Assembly: GCA_965206975.1 (NCBI GenBank)
Contig: OZ242253.1
Span: forward strand, 3,589,535-3,653,534
Length of the DNA: 64,000 bases
Source: JAAXGI01 sp965206975
GTDB lineage: Bacteria; Gemmatimonadota; Gemmatimonadetes; Longimicrobiales; Gaopeijiaceae
Direction of reading: 5' to 3'
Positions 1-9,341 of this stretch are shown here, piece by piece; the stretch's first letter is position 1, and each line of letters starts with the position of its first letter. The notes beneath the pieces were generated by a model. The model ran no database searches and was not told the DNA's origin. It saw only the letters and a list, made by a program, of their open reading frames with translations. A program made the translations under genes and the position numbers.

Positions 1-327
1 CGCCGGCGTCCGCATGGTTTGGATTGCCCGGTCGACGACTCAGGGTGGGGAGGGGTGCGCTCGCAGGGTCCGCATCGCAGTCCGGAAGACGTTTACAGCC
101 GTCGCGTTCTCCGCTCTGGAGCGGGAACCATCCTTCTATCTGGGACTCTGTGGCCCATCGCTTCGTTCGGCTCTCCAGGGGTGCATAGCCTTTGATTGGG
201 GGCTTGGGCTCTCTGCCCCGGCCCACGGTGTGTATGGATGCTGTCCCCTGTAACCGGTTCGCTTCCGTTTCGTCGGACCCCATGTTGTGACCGCTTTCGA
301 CCCCACGCTCGCCGATCCCAGGCCGGT
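1..327. other. Region without a recognisable gene, left of the IS110-family transposase
   Basis: Short open frames exist here on the + strand, but their products are low-complexity, Arg-rich and match no family I know. The stretch lies downstream of the leftward IS110-family transposase. It probably contains one end of that element plus flanking DNA. IS110-family elements lack classical terminal inverted repeats, so I cannot place the boundary by eye. Confidence 0.4.
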
Positions 328-1383
328 TTACTCCGTCGCTTCCAGTCTCTTGGGGTCGTACGCTTCGCCCGTGCGCCACACCGCTAGCACGATCGAGGCG
401 AGCGGACGCGCGATCGTCAGCTTCGCCAGATTCGGCTTCGTGCCCCCCTCCAGGAGTCGCTCGTAGTGGCGGTACAAGGGCTCGTCCTCGGCCCGACCGA
501 TCACCGTCGTCGCCGCGCCCTTGAACACACGCTTCAGCGTGTGGTTGAAGTTCCGGTTCAGCCCCCGCGTCTGCTGTACCGCTTCCCTTACCCACCGCCC
601 ACCCGGACCCCGCACCCAGTCCGACGAGCTCCGCATCACCACGCCCAGTCCGCAGTACGCCCAGAACCTGCTCCGGCTCTGGAACCGGTACGGCGTCACC
701 ACCACCGGCAGGAGCTCCGCCGTCCGGATCGGACCCAGACCCGGGCACGTCTTCAGCACATGCCACTCTCGATGCTTGCGTGCTTCCGCCAGCAACGCCT
801 TCTCGGCCCTCGCCCTCAACGCCACGAGTGCGTCGTGCTCCTCGTACAGCAACCCGGCCGTCGCCCTGCCCGCTTCCGGCAGCCTGGCCAACCACTCCTC
901 CCGCTCGCCCTTCAAGTAGACCGAGCGCCCCGCGCCGTAGGCCACTCCTCTCGAGCGCAGCACGCTCTTGAGCCGGTTCTTCACCCGCACCGTGTCGCCG
1001 ACCAGGAAGTCGTAGCTCTTCGCCCGTTCCCCCAGCCGCCTGAACTGGCCCCGGTTCTTGTAGACCCTCGTCTCCAGTGATCCGATCCGCAGCTTCTCCG
1101 CCAGGGCAAAGGCGTCCAGCTTGTCGGTCTTCGGGCCCCGGCTCTTGCCGACCCCCGCCACCGTCAGCTCCTCCACGTGCGGCTTCAGCACCTCGTACAG
1201 CCACCCCGACAGCGTCCCTTCTTCCAGGCACAAGTGCCGGTTCCTCGGAATCCCTCGCAGCACCTCGATCAGCGCCCGCGCGTTCGTCTCCACCACCTGC
1301 GAGCCCAAACGCTTGCCGCTGGGGCCTACAATCCCCAGCGTGCAGCTCGACGCGTGTGCGTCGAGTCCGATATACCTCTCCAT
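328..1383 (-). CDS. IS110-family transposase (DEDD type)
   Basis: 351 aa. The N-terminus MERYIGLDAHASSCTLGIV is the first DEDD motif block of IS110-family transposases, and TDKLDAFALAE is the second. The C-terminal half carries the transposase_20-like segment around LKTCPGLGPIRTAELLP and the Ser-containing region typical of the family. The frame stays open further upstream, but ATG at 1383 is the sensible start because AGGAGG lies 6 nt before it; another ATG two codons upstream is too close to that site. The ORF looks intact, so the element may be active. It stands between the unannotated left edge and a TonB receptor read in the opposite direction. Group assignment (IS110 versus IS1111) is not certain. 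Confidence 0.88.
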   Translation of the reverse strand: MERYIGLDAHASSCTLGIVGPSGKRLGSQVVETNARALIEVLRGIPRNRHLCLEEGTLSGWLYEVLKPHVEELTVAGVGKSRGPKTDKLDAFALAEKLRIGSLETRVYKNRGQFRRLGERAKSYDFLVGDTVRVKNRLKSVLRSRGVAYGAGRSVYLKGEREEWLARLPEAGRATAGLLYEEHDALVALRARAEKALLAEARKHREWHVLKTCPGLGPIRTAELLPVVVTPYRFQSRSRFWAYCGLGVVMRSSSDWVRGPGGRWVREAVQQTRGLNRNFNHTLKRVFKGAATTVIGRAEDEPLYRHYERLLEGGTKPNLAKLTIARPLASIVLAVWRTGEAYDPKRLEATE

Positions 1384-1738
1384 GGGCATCCTCCTCTTGG
1401 GTAGGACGGGTTGGGTTGCTTGCTTGCGCGAATAATGATGAACGCGCACCCGCTCCCGGAGGAGAACGCCTCTTCGTCTTCGGGCTGCTTCGCTGCTGAT
1501 CGGTACCGGTAGCGGTCGCCATGCCCCTATGATGCCTTTGATCCTACCTCGCAGAACGCTACGGCCCGGTGTCACACCGCATCCACAAGAAACCCGTATA
1601 CCTAGGGGAAGGGAATCGTTGCGCGCCGGTTGGCTGATTCGCATTGTAGTGCAATACTGCCAATTCCTTAGTCATCGGGCCATGAGCGCGACGCAGTCCC
1701 GTATGAAACGACTGTGCTCTGAGAGGGAGGGTGCCGGA
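1384..1738. other. Non-coding leader between the IS110 transposase and the TonB receptor
   Basis: No gene is visible on either strand. The stretch must hold the upstream end of the IS110-family element and the promoter of the receptor. In IS110-group elements the bridge RNA is encoded in the non-coding end upstream of the transposase, so the part nearest 1384 is the candidate place for it. That is family knowledge applied to position; I did not fold the sequence or find the element boundary. Confidence 0.35.
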
Positions 1739-4700
1739 ATGGGTGGATGGTTCTCGAGACTCCCGTTGTTGCTGAGTTTGCTGGGGCTGTACGGCGCTCT
1801 TTCCGCGGGCTCCGCGTTGGGACAGTCCACCGGCACAATCAACGGCACCGTGGTCAACGTGGCCGACGGTCGGCCCATCGCGGGTGCCCAGGTCTTCATC
1901 GAGGCGCTGGGCCTCGGAGTCGTCACGGACGCCGAGGGGCAGTACTCGATTGCGGATGTGCCGGCCGGCTCGCACGAGCTCTCCGCCCAAATCGTCGGCT
2001 ACCTCACGGCGACCGACGATGTCACCGTATCTGCCGGACAGGTCGCGACCGCCGACCTGCAGTTGAGCTTCACCGCCCTCGAGCTCGACGAGCTGGTCGT
2101 GACCGGGACCAGCGCGGAGGCATCGGCCGCGGACCTGCCCTATTCGGTGGAGGTCGTGGCCCGGAGAGAGCTCGAACAGCAGGGCTCTCCACTGGTCGTG
2201 GAGTTCATCAAGGCGTTGAGTTTGAGCCACGGCGTGGTCGGTGAACGGCAGAGCTGGTACAACGCGAACGAAGTAGCCGCGGTTCCGGAGACCGTGGCCA
2301 ACGTGAACCTGCGCGGCCTGGGCGCGTCGCGAACCCTCGTGCTGCTCAACGGCCGCCGCCAGGTCTACCTTCCCGCACGCCTGATCGGCGGGCGCTATGT
2401 CGACGTAAACGCCTTCCCGTCGATCGCCATCGACCGGATCGAAATCCTGAAGGAGGGCGCGTCGGCCATCTACGGATCGGATGCCGTGGCCGGGGTCGCC
2501 AACTTCCTCACCCGCGGCGACTTCGAGGGGATGGAGATGACCGGCTCCCACGAGTACTTCGCGGGCGGGGGCGACACCAACGTCGGCGGTATCTGGGGCC
2601 GACGGCTGGGAAGCAGCACGAACTTGGTCGTATCCGCCGAATACCTGACCCGCGAGCAGCTGACTCCGGAGGAACGAGACTGGGCGCTACATCCTTACAT
2701 CCCAGGTGCTGGCGCCTGGTCATGGACGGGCAACCCGGGGGCGTTTCTCATGCCATCCGCGGCGGGTAGCGAGAGCTCCCAGGACCTCGTCTCCAGGCTG
2801 GCGGACGCCCACTTCTCGGACGACGACATCTTCATCGATCCGCGCTGCCAGGAGTTCGGCGGCCACCTCGAGAGCTTCACGTGCAGGTTCCGCTACCAGC
2901 CCTGGGACAACCTGCTGGAGCAGTCCAACCATTTCCGCGCCTTCGCCGAACTCAACGGCGAGCTGGGCGACGACTCCAACTACCATATCGAAGGCCTGTG
3001 GGCCGAGGCAGGAACGCCGGCCTGGGTGACGACGCCGTCCTTCCCGCCCATCAAGCCCTACGACGGCCTGCAGGTCGTGCCCACGGAAAACCCGGGCCGG
3101 CAGGCCTTCTGCCAACAGTACGCCTCCAACGTGGGCTTCAATTCCAGCGCCCACTGCCTGGAAGATGACTGGTACTTCTTCGGACGGCTGGTGGGACACT
3201 CCGGGCCCGGCCGGACCCTGGAGCGGAATTCCCGGACTCAGCGGCTGTCCGCCTCCTGGGACGGGGGCGTCGGTCTCCTCGAGGGGCACGACAACCGGTT
3301 GAATGTCGCACTCAGCTATTCCCGTGCCTCGGGCAACGTGAACCAGCCGGCCGAGTATGCCTATCGGAAGTATCTCGCCTTCCGCGGCTACGGCGGGCCC
3401 GGCTGCGGGGTGGATGTGGTGGCGGACGCCAACTCGCCTTCGGGCATGTCGCTGGGTCCGACGGGCGGACAAATTGCGGGAGAGGGCAGCTGCCAGTTCT
3501 ATAACCCGTTCAGCAGTGCCCTGCAGTATTCCCAGCAGCCCGGTGCACGCTTCTCTACCGCGGCCAATCCCGACTATTCCGCCGAATTGGCGAACGACCC
3601 CGAGCTACTCGCCTGGATCAACGAGCAGGTCGATGTCGAGAGCTCCGCCGACATGCTGGTCGCCGATGCCACCCTGACGGGCAGCGCGGGACCGGTGGAA
3701 AACTACGCGTTGGGCTACCAGTTCCGCCGGTTCGACGTCTCGTCGACCCCGAATGATCCTGGCAACCTGAACCTGAACCCGTGCTCGGTCCTCGGCAGCC
3801 GGGCCTGTCTCGAGCAGGCCGGCCCGTTCACCTTCACGACCGGGACCTACCCCTACTCCGCCGCCCAGACGGTGCACCGGTTCTTCACGGAAGTCCCGCT
3901 GCAGGGCATGGGGGAACGCCTGAACATGCAGCTGGCCGCGAACTACGAGTACCACAGCGTCGCGAGCAACTTCAATCCGAAGGCCGCGGCCCGGCTGAAC
4001 CTGACGGACCGATTCGCCCTGCGCGGCTCGCTCCAGACGACCTTCCGCACCCCGTCGGTGGACGACCTGAACGAGAGCCGTACGACCGCGCTCGCATACG
4101 TGAACGAGGCGGGCGTCTACAAGGCGGTCGACACCCGCGGAAACAAGCAGCTCGAGTCCGAGCAGGCCCTCACCTATAACGCCGGGTTCATCGTGACAAT
4201 CGCGGACGAATCGGGTTTCGTCCCGGTCCGGCTGACCGCCGACTACTGGAGCTACGACTTCGAGAACGTGATCGCGGTCGTGCCCTACAATGCGGTCACG
4301 AGGCTCTATCACGAGGGCGGGAGTGCCCGGGAGGCCGTCCAGGGCTACGTGACCTGCTCGGACGGCCGCGGCACCGGCACCTGTGACGTCACGGGCATCG
4401 AGCGTATCGATGTCGATCTCATCAACTGGCCGGGCGTCAAGACCTCAGGCTTCGATGTTCAGCTGACCGCCCGTTCCCAGGTTGGCAGCGGCATCGTGAA
4501 CGCCGGTCTGGAGGCCACCTACACGAACAAGTACTCCATCGAAGCGCTGAATGTCGAGGGCGTCGATCTCATGCCCGATACGGAAGCTGCCGGGGGCCTG
4601 AACAAGTACAATCCCATCGCTCCGCCCCTGCCAAGTTTGAAGGGAAGGCTCTTCGGAAGCTACAGCTGGTCGGACTACAACGTGGCCGGGTACCTGAACT

Positions 4701-4942
4701 ACATCTCGTCCTACACCGACCATGACGAGGCAGGAACGGAGTACGAGGACATCGGCGGCTTCGTGACCCTGGACGCGACCGCGCAGTGGAGTCCCTCGAG
4801 AGGGATCGGTATCTCCCTCTCCCTCCTCAACCTGACCGGCGTCGCGCCGCCCTTCGTGAAGTGGGAGCAGTCCTTCGACGGATTCACCCACAGCGCCAAG
4901 GGCCAGCGGATCAAGTTGGCGACGACGTACCGCTGGTTCTGA
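1739..4942 (+). CDS. TonB-dependent outer-membrane receptor with carboxypeptidase-regulatory-like N-domain
   Basis: 1067 aa. Residues 1-28 form a signal peptide ending near ALGQ. A CarboxypepD_reg-like beta-sandwich follows (about 32-120; GTINGTVVNVADGRPIAGAQ, then DELVVTGT). Next is a plug domain (about 130-270; NVNLRGLGASRTLVLLNGRR, IEILKEGASAIYGSDAVAGV) and a long beta-barrel ending in aromatic TTYRWF, as outer-membrane proteins do. ATG at 1739 is preferred over longer in-frame starts because GGGAGG lies 8 nt upstream and the signal peptide starts there. It imports an unknown substrate using TonB energy. No transporter or hydrolase neighbour indicates the ligand. Transcribed away from the IS110 element. 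Confidence 0.93.
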   Translation: MGGWFSRLPLLLSLLGLYGALSAGSALGQSTGTINGTVVNVADGRPIAGAQVFIEALGLGVVTDAEGQYSIADVPAGSHELSAQIVGYLTATDDVTVSAGQVATADLQLSFTALELDELVVTGTSAEASAADLPYSVEVVARRELEQQGSPLVVEFIKALSLSHGVVGERQSWYNANEVAAVPETVANVNLRGLGASRTLVLLNGRRQVYLPARLIGGRYVDVNAFPSIAIDRIEILKEGASAIYGSDAVAGVANFLTRGDFEGMEMTGSHEYFAGGGDTNVGGIWGRRLGSSTNLVVSAEYLTREQLTPEERDWALHPYIPGAGAWSWTGNPGAFLMPSAAGSESSQDLVSRLADAHFSDDDIFIDPRCQEFGGHLESFTCRFRYQPWDNLLEQSNHFRAFAELNGELGDDSNYHIEGLWAEAGTPAWVTTPSFPPIKPYDGLQVVPTENPGRQAFCQQYASNVGFNSSAHCLEDDWYFFGRLVGHSGPGRTLERNSRTQRLSASWDGGVGLLEGHDNRLNVALSYSRASGNVNQPAEYAYRKYLAFRGYGGPGCGVDVVADANSPSGMSLGPTGGQIAGEGSCQFYNPFSSALQYSQQPGARFSTAANPDYSAELANDPELLAWINEQVDVESSADMLVADATLTGSAGPVENYALGYQFRRFDVSSTPNDPGNLNLNPCSVLGSRACLEQAGPFTFTTGTYPYSAAQTVHRFFTEVPLQGMGERLNMQLAANYEYHSVASNFNPKAAARLNLTDRFALRGSLQTTFRTPSVDDLNESRTTALAYVNEAGVYKAVDTRGNKQLESEQALTYNAGFIVTIADESGFVPVRLTADYWSYDFENVIAVVPYNAVTRLYHEGGSAREAVQGYVTCSDGRGTGTCDVTGIERIDVDLINWPGVKTSGFDVQLTARSQVGSGIVNAGLEATYTNKYSIEALNVEGVDLMPDTEAAGGLNKYNPIAPPLPSLKGRLFGSYSWSDYNVAGYLNYISSYTDHDEAGTEYEDIGGFVTLDATAQWSPSRGIGISLSLLNLTGVAPPFVKWEQSFDGFTHSAKGQRIKLATTYRWF

Positions 4943-4948
4943 GGGGGT

Positions 4949-4972
4949 CGCCCCTGTGCCTGACATGGGGCG
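4949..4972 (+). terminator. Possible hairpin after the TonB receptor
   Basis: An inverted repeat CGCCCC / GGGGCG with a 12-nt loop starts 6 nt after the receptor stop codon. There is no T-run behind it, so it is at best a weak or factor-dependent terminator. Confidence 0.25.
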
Positions 4973-5610
4973 CCGTCGTGTGGCAAGACTACGAAGTACA
5001 CCGACAGCCCCTTTTCCGGCACAACATTCCGGCCGGGCCTGCGCCGTCAAGTCGTCTCCACAGGCCATACGGAAAGCCGTTGTAACGTGCCCGTCCTCAC
5101 CGAGGTAGCCATCCGCGGCAGGGCGCGGATTCGTGCTGCCCCGCTCTATGGCCTCGGATTCACGGACTCCAGGGTTGATCGCCGGCGAACCTGTCCGCGG
5201 ATGTCTTCAACGGCTCGGTGGACTCCCGTTGAAAAGAGGGGTGCAATGAGGGGATCGGGGCGGCTTGATCGTTCGTAAGTGTAATTATATAAATGTTTTA
5301 TAAGAATGTTTATACAGCTGATACAGCCCCGGATCAGGTACGAGAGCTCAGATCGCGCGAGGCGCACGCGTACCCGTAAAGCGTCTGCGGGGGCCGGCTC
5401 CTGCTGCGCAGGTCACCGGAGATCCAAAGAGTGAGGTCCCGCATCGCGCAGGTGTCTCGCAGACCAGCCACCGTATGGTTATGGCCCGTGCACCCGGTCC
5501 CGGAAGACGGCTGCGGCTGGAGATCGGGCCGCATCGTCCGGCCTCGACGAGCGGGGAATCGAGTGCACGCACAACCGAGCCGCTTAGGAGGGTACTCGAA
5601 GCACCGGAAG
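4973..5610. other. Intergenic region containing a sharply AT-rich island
   Basis: No convincing gene. The stretch about 5279-5325 is strikingly AT-rich (ATTATATAAATGTTTTATAA and a nearby second ATGTTTATA) inside otherwise GC-rich DNA. It contains two imperfect copies of an ATGTTT(T)ATA unit. It could hold a promoter or be a scar of foreign DNA. The disrupted GNAT gene begins downstream. Confidence 0.4.
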
Positions 5611-6006
5611 ATGCCCGAGTTCGAACAAACGAACCCGACGGCCCCACGCGCTTCAGGCGACACGGACATGGTCGACCGAATCGAGGTATTTGAGGTCGAT
5701 TTCGAGGACGATCTGGCCTGCGGAGCGATCCTCCTTCTCATGGACGCCTATGCCCGTGAGCCGATGGGTATGGGCGCACCGCTCGGGCGCGCCGTACGCA
5801 GACGGCTGATCCCCGCCCTTCGCGACCACCCCACGGCCCGGGTGCTTCTCGCGTGGAACGGAGAGGTGCCCGTGGGGCTAGCGGTCTGTTTCCTCGGGCT
5901 CTCTACCTTCGAGGCCCGTCCCCTCTTGAATCTCCACGACCTAGTCGTGCACGCGGAGTACCGCGGCATGGGCATAGGCCGCGGTCTCCTGTCCGAGGTT
6001 GAGGCC

Positions 6007-6010
6007 CTAG
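6007..6010. repeat. CTAG target-site duplication, left side of IS copy 1
   Basis: The palindromic tetranucleotide CTAG occurs directly outside both ends of the element (6007-6010 and 7507-7510) and again around the second copy (56868-56871 and 58368-58371). This defines a 4-bp target duplication. Confidence 0.85.
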
Positions 6011-7506
6011 CAGCCCGTGGAAAAAGTCCTTCCTGTAGCCGTTGTATGAGTGAGTTAGATTCCAGGTGAACCGGGGTCTGAGCGAGGGAGGACGGCGATG
6101 GCGATAGGCAAGCGGCGCAAGGGGCGACAGCAGGAGTTATTCGTGGCGGCCAGCGAGATCCGCGCGCTGGGCAACCCCTTCTACCGTGCGCTGAACAGGC
6201 TGCTTGAGGAGGAGGGTTTCGACGACTTTGCGGAAGAGACGTGCCGGGAGTTCTATGCGGAGAAGCGGGGCCGGCCGGGCATTGCGCCCGGGGTGTATTT
6301 CCGGATGCTGATGGTGGGGTATCTGGAAGGGATCGGCTCGGAGCGGGGGATTGCGTGGCGGTGTGCGGACTCGATTTCGCTGCGTGAGTTTCTGGGCTGC
6401 GGGCTGGCGAACAACCCGCCGGAGCATTCGAGCCTGTCGAAGACGCGGAAGCGGCTGAGCCTGGAGGCCCACGAGGCGGTGTTCGCCCGGGTGCTGGAGG
6501 TGCTGCGGGCGTCGGGTCTTCTGAGCGGCAAGACGCTGGGCGTGGACGCGACGACGCTGGAGGCGAACGCGGCGATGCGCACGATCGTGCGGCGCGACGA
6601 CGGGACCGGCTACGAGGAGTGGCTGGAGGGGGTGGCGCGGGCGTCGGGGATCGAGACGCCGGCGCGGGAAGACCTCGCGAAGCTGGACCGGAAGCGTCCG
6701 AAGAAGGGCTCGAACCAGGAGTGGGCGCATCCGCACGACCCGGAGGCGCGGATCACGAAGATGAAGGACGGCAGGACGCGCCTGGCGCACAAGTTCGAGC
6801 AGGCGGTCGACCCGGATATGGAGACCGGCGCGGTCGTGGCGGCGACGGTTCAGACGATGGACGGCGGAGACACGGCCTCGCTGCCGGTGACGCTGGACGA
6901 GGCGGAGCGGCAGCTGGCGGAGGTGGGCGTGGAGCCGAGGGAAGTGGTGGCCGACAAGGGCTACCACTCGAACCAGACGATGACGGAGCTGAGAGACCGG
7001 GGGCAGCGGAGCTACGTGAGCGAGCCCGACCGCGGCCGCCGGAAGTGGAAGCGGAACCGGGACGCGCAGAAGCCGACCTACGCCAACCGGCGGCGGATCC
7101 GCGGCAACCGGGGAAAGCGGCTGCTGCGCCAGCGCGGCGAGAAGCTGGAGCGGGGGTTCGCACACATGCTGGGGACCGGAGGACTCCGCCGCGTCCACGT
7201 CCGTGGGCAGGAGGAGATTCGAAAACGGATGCTCCTTCAGGCTGCCGCCTTCAACCTCGGGCTCCTGATGCGCAAGCGTTTCGGCTTTGGCACCCCCCGC
7301 GGCCTGCAGGGCGCCGCACTCGCATGCCACGTCAGCACCACCGTCTTACCCATTCTTCGCCGCTTTTGCCGCCAGATCGGCCCGTTCGGCCCAATGGTCG
7401 GGTCTTTAGGCTACAAGATCCGACATCGGCACACACTCACCCCCGCCTCGGCCCTGGTCCCACTCCTTCACCCGACGCTCTGGAAACCCACTTCTTCCAC
7501 GGGCTG
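6011..7506 (+). mobile_element. IS1182/IS5-like insertion sequence, copy 1 (1496 bp)
   Basis: The ends are imperfect inverted repeats: the left end begins CAGCCCGTGGAAAAAGT and the right end, read inward, begins CAGCCCGTGGAAGAAGT (16 of 17 match). It is flanked by CTAG duplications and holds one transposase gene reading rightward. An apparently identical copy, also 1496 bp, lies in opposite orientation at 56872-58367, so transposition is recent. Insertion broke a GNAT gene. Family placement rests on the transposase type and should be treated as approximate. Confidence 0.92.
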
Positions 7507-7510
7507 CTAG
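6098..7510 (+). CDS. IS1182/IS5-like DDE transposase (copy 1)
   Basis: 470 aa. The N-terminal DUF772-type region (about 25-120; includes RPGIAPGVYFRMLMVGYLEG) is followed by a DDE_Tnp_1-like RNase H fold. Likely catalytic residues are D150 (LGVDATTLEANAA), D286 (VVADKGYHSN) and E351 (KLERGFAHML). ATG 6098 follows GGGAGG at good spacing. The gene runs through the right inverted repeat, and its last Cys codon and TAG stop use bases of the CTAG target duplication outside the element. The copy at 56868-58280 encodes the same protein. Confidence 0.92.
   Translation: MAIGKRRKGRQQELFVAASEIRALGNPFYRALNRLLEEEGFDDFAEETCREFYAEKRGRPGIAPGVYFRMLMVGYLEGIGSERGIAWRCADSISLREFLGCGLANNPPEHSSLSKTRKRLSLEAHEAVFARVLEVLRASGLLSGKTLGVDATTLEANAAMRTIVRRDDGTGYEEWLEGVARASGIETPAREDLAKLDRKRPKKGSNQEWAHPHDPEARITKMKDGRTRLAHKFEQAVDPDMETGAVVAATVQTMDGGDTASLPVTLDEAERQLAEVGVEPREVVADKGYHSNQTMTELRDRGQRSYVSEPDRGRRKWKRNRDAQKPTYANRRRIRGNRGKRLLRQRGEKLERGFAHMLGTGGLRRVHVRGQEEIRKRMLLQAAAFNLGLLMRKRFGFGTPRGLQGAALACHVSTTVLPILRRFCRQIGPFGPMVGSLGYKIRHRHTLTPASALVPLLHPTLWKPTSSTGC
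7507..7510. repeat. CTAG target-site duplication, right side of IS copy 1
   Basis: Second copy of the CTAG duplication. Its C completes the last transposase codon (TGC) and its TAG is the transposase stop. Confidence 0.85.
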
Positions 7511-7907
7511 CCCTACGTCTAGCATGCTGCCGGGTCACCCTCGAGGTACGACAGGACAACCGGGGGGCGATGCACCTCTACTCGAGCTTCGGATTCTCGG
7601 CCCCCCCAGCCCCCGAGGCGGCACACACGCTCTTCCTTACCAAGGTGCTTTAGGGGAGCCGTCGAGACGTACGCGTGGCCCGGTCGGAAGAGAATGGTCT
7701 CTCGCGGAACACGTGCGGACGGTCGACAGCCGGGCGCTTCGTTCGTACGATCGTTCGGCCGAAGCGTGCCGGCGACGGGCAGGACCGATGGGACCGCACC
7801 GTGGCGCTCGCCAGAGCGGTGGCACCCGCGGCACCGGGGATTCTGCGGCTCGGGTCCGATGTGGGAGCCGCCGGAAAGATCTACCAGCGGACACAGAGGC
7901 ACTGCGA

Positions 7908-9341
7908 ATGCATTCTCGCGAGTTTCGGAGCCTAGGGCACGATGTCATTGATGAGCTCGCCGACTACCTCGACTCAATCGAGGACCGGCCGGTCTTCCCG
8001 GCGGTGGAGCCGGCACACCTCGAGGCCCTCTTCGACGAGCGCCTACCGGAGGCTCCATCGCCGGGCGACGAGGTCCTTCGGGAGGTCAGAGAAAAGCTCC
8101 TCCCCTACTCGGTGCACACTGGCCACGGCGGATACCTCGGGCTCATCACTGCCAGCCCGCTTCCGATCGGAGTCATCGGCGATCTGATTGCCTCCGCTCT
8201 CAACCAAAACCTGGGAACCTACTCCATCGGACCCGGAGCGGTCTCGGTCGAGCGGCGAACGATTCGTTGGCTCTGCGACTTGGTAGGATACGGCCCGGGG
8301 TCCGGCGGAAACCTGACAAGCGGGGGGATGCTCGCGAACCTCATCGGGCTCAAGCTCGCCCGGGACCATGCGAGCGGGGAGAAAGCGCAGGAGGCAGGGT
8401 CCAGCGGGGAGTGGGGCGTCTATACGAGCGAGGAGCGGCACGTCTCCATCGACAAGGCGGCGGACGTCGTCGGACTCGGCCGAGCCTCGGTCCGCGCGAT
8501 CCCGACGGACGATGAATTCCGCGTCCGCCTCGATGTGCTGGAGGCCACGATTAAGGTCGACATGATGTCGGGGATCCGGCCGGCCTGCGTCATCGCGATG
8601 GCCGGCTCGACGAACACCGGCGCAATCGATGATCTCGCTGCCCTCCGCGTTCTCGCAGACCGCTACGGAGTGTGGCTTCATGCGGATGCGGCATACGGGG
8701 GCGGGCTTCTCGTCTCACGTACGTGGTCCCACCTCCTCGACGGACTCGCCCTCGCCGACTCCGTCACGGTCGATCCACACAAGTGGTTCTATGCGCCGGT
8801 GGACGCCGGAGCGGTCCTCGTTCGGGACGAGACGGCGCTCTCCCGCTCCTTCGGCCTGAAGCCGCCATACCTTACGGATGACTCCGACGCCGCCGGGGAA
8901 CGCTATCAGTACTACGTCCACGGCCTCGAGCAGAGCCGCCGGTTCCGTGCGCTCAAGGTGTGGATGAGCTTCAAGCGCTACGGGACGGAGCAGATCGGCC
9001 GGTGGGTGGACGCCAACATCGGACACGCCGGAAGGATGCACGAGATCGCAGAGTCAAGCCCCCGGTTCGCGTCGGCTGTCGAGCCACCGATGAGCGCAGC
9101 CTGCGTTCGGTATCTTCCGGACGGGGATCTGACTGAGAAGCAGCTGGATGCCCTTCACTGCCAGGCGGTTCAGAGAGTCGAGGAGAGCGGAGATTTCTGG
9201 ATCGGGACGACCCGGCTGAAGGGCCACACATGGTTTCGTGCCTGCGCTGTGAATTACCGAACGACTGACGGTCACATCGACCGGCTGATGGCACTACTGG
9301 AGGGGGAATGTCGCGACATTGAGCGGGGGCTGATTCGCTGA
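7908..9341 (+). CDS. Pyridoxal-phosphate-dependent group II decarboxylase
   Basis: 477 aa, aromatic-L-amino-acid/glutamate decarboxylase fold. It shows the family hallmarks in order: TGHGGYLGLIT (about 69), LTSGGMLANL (cofactor phosphate loop), LHADAAYGGG with the PLP-nitrogen Asp, and VTVDPHKWFYAP with the Schiff-base Lys at about 292. The C-terminal small domain ends with TWFRACAVNYRTT. The frame is open far upstream through the broken GNAT gene, but ATG 7908 fits family N-termini (a REFRSLGHDVIDELADYL-type segment) and has AGAGG about 9 nt upstream. Substrate could be an aromatic amino acid or a related compound. Neighbours give no pathway. Confidence 0.85.
   Translation: MHSREFRSLGHDVIDELADYLDSIEDRPVFPAVEPAHLEALFDERLPEAPSPGDEVLREVREKLLPYSVHTGHGGYLGLITASPLPIGVIGDLIASALNQNLGTYSIGPGAVSVERRTIRWLCDLVGYGPGSGGNLTSGGMLANLIGLKLARDHASGEKAQEAGSSGEWGVYTSEERHVSIDKAADVVGLGRASVRAIPTDDEFRVRLDVLEATIKVDMMSGIRPACVIAMAGSTNTGAIDDLAALRVLADRYGVWLHADAAYGGGLLVSRTWSHLLDGLALADSVTVDPHKWFYAPVDAGAVLVRDETALSRSFGLKPPYLTDDSDAAGERYQYYVHGLEQSRRFRALKVWMSFKRYGTEQIGRWVDANIGHAGRMHEIAESSPRFASAVEPPMSAACVRYLPDGDLTEKQLDALHCQAVQRVEESGDFWIGTTRLKGHTWFRACAVNYRTTDGHIDRLMALLEGECRDIERGLIR

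Larger units (their letters stand above)
5611..7653 (+). pseudogene. GNAT-family N-acetyltransferase disrupted by a 1496-bp insertion sequence
   Basis: The left part (5611-6010) encodes a GNAT fold with acetyl-CoA motif A, LVVHAEYRGMGIGRGLLSEV. The right part (7511-7653) encodes the C-terminal strand and helix, CRVTLEVRQDNRGAMHLYSS followed by FGFSAPPAP. The IS (6011-7506) sits inside motif A's helix. Deleting the IS and one CTAG duplicate joins EVEAL to ALRLACCRVTLEV in the same frame, which proves simple insertion into a formerly intact gene of about 180 codons. The start is uncertain: ATG 5611 or ATG 5668, neither with a strong ribosome binding site. The truncated product lacks the C-terminal half of the acetyl-CoA fold and is probably inactive. 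Substrate unknown. Confidence 0.85.

Noticed and set aside
6137..7330. 397-codon leftward frame antisense to the transposase, also at 57048-58241
   Set aside because: Arg/Pro/His-rich product, a shadow of the transposase in GC-rich DNA; it appears in both copies only because the element is duplicated.
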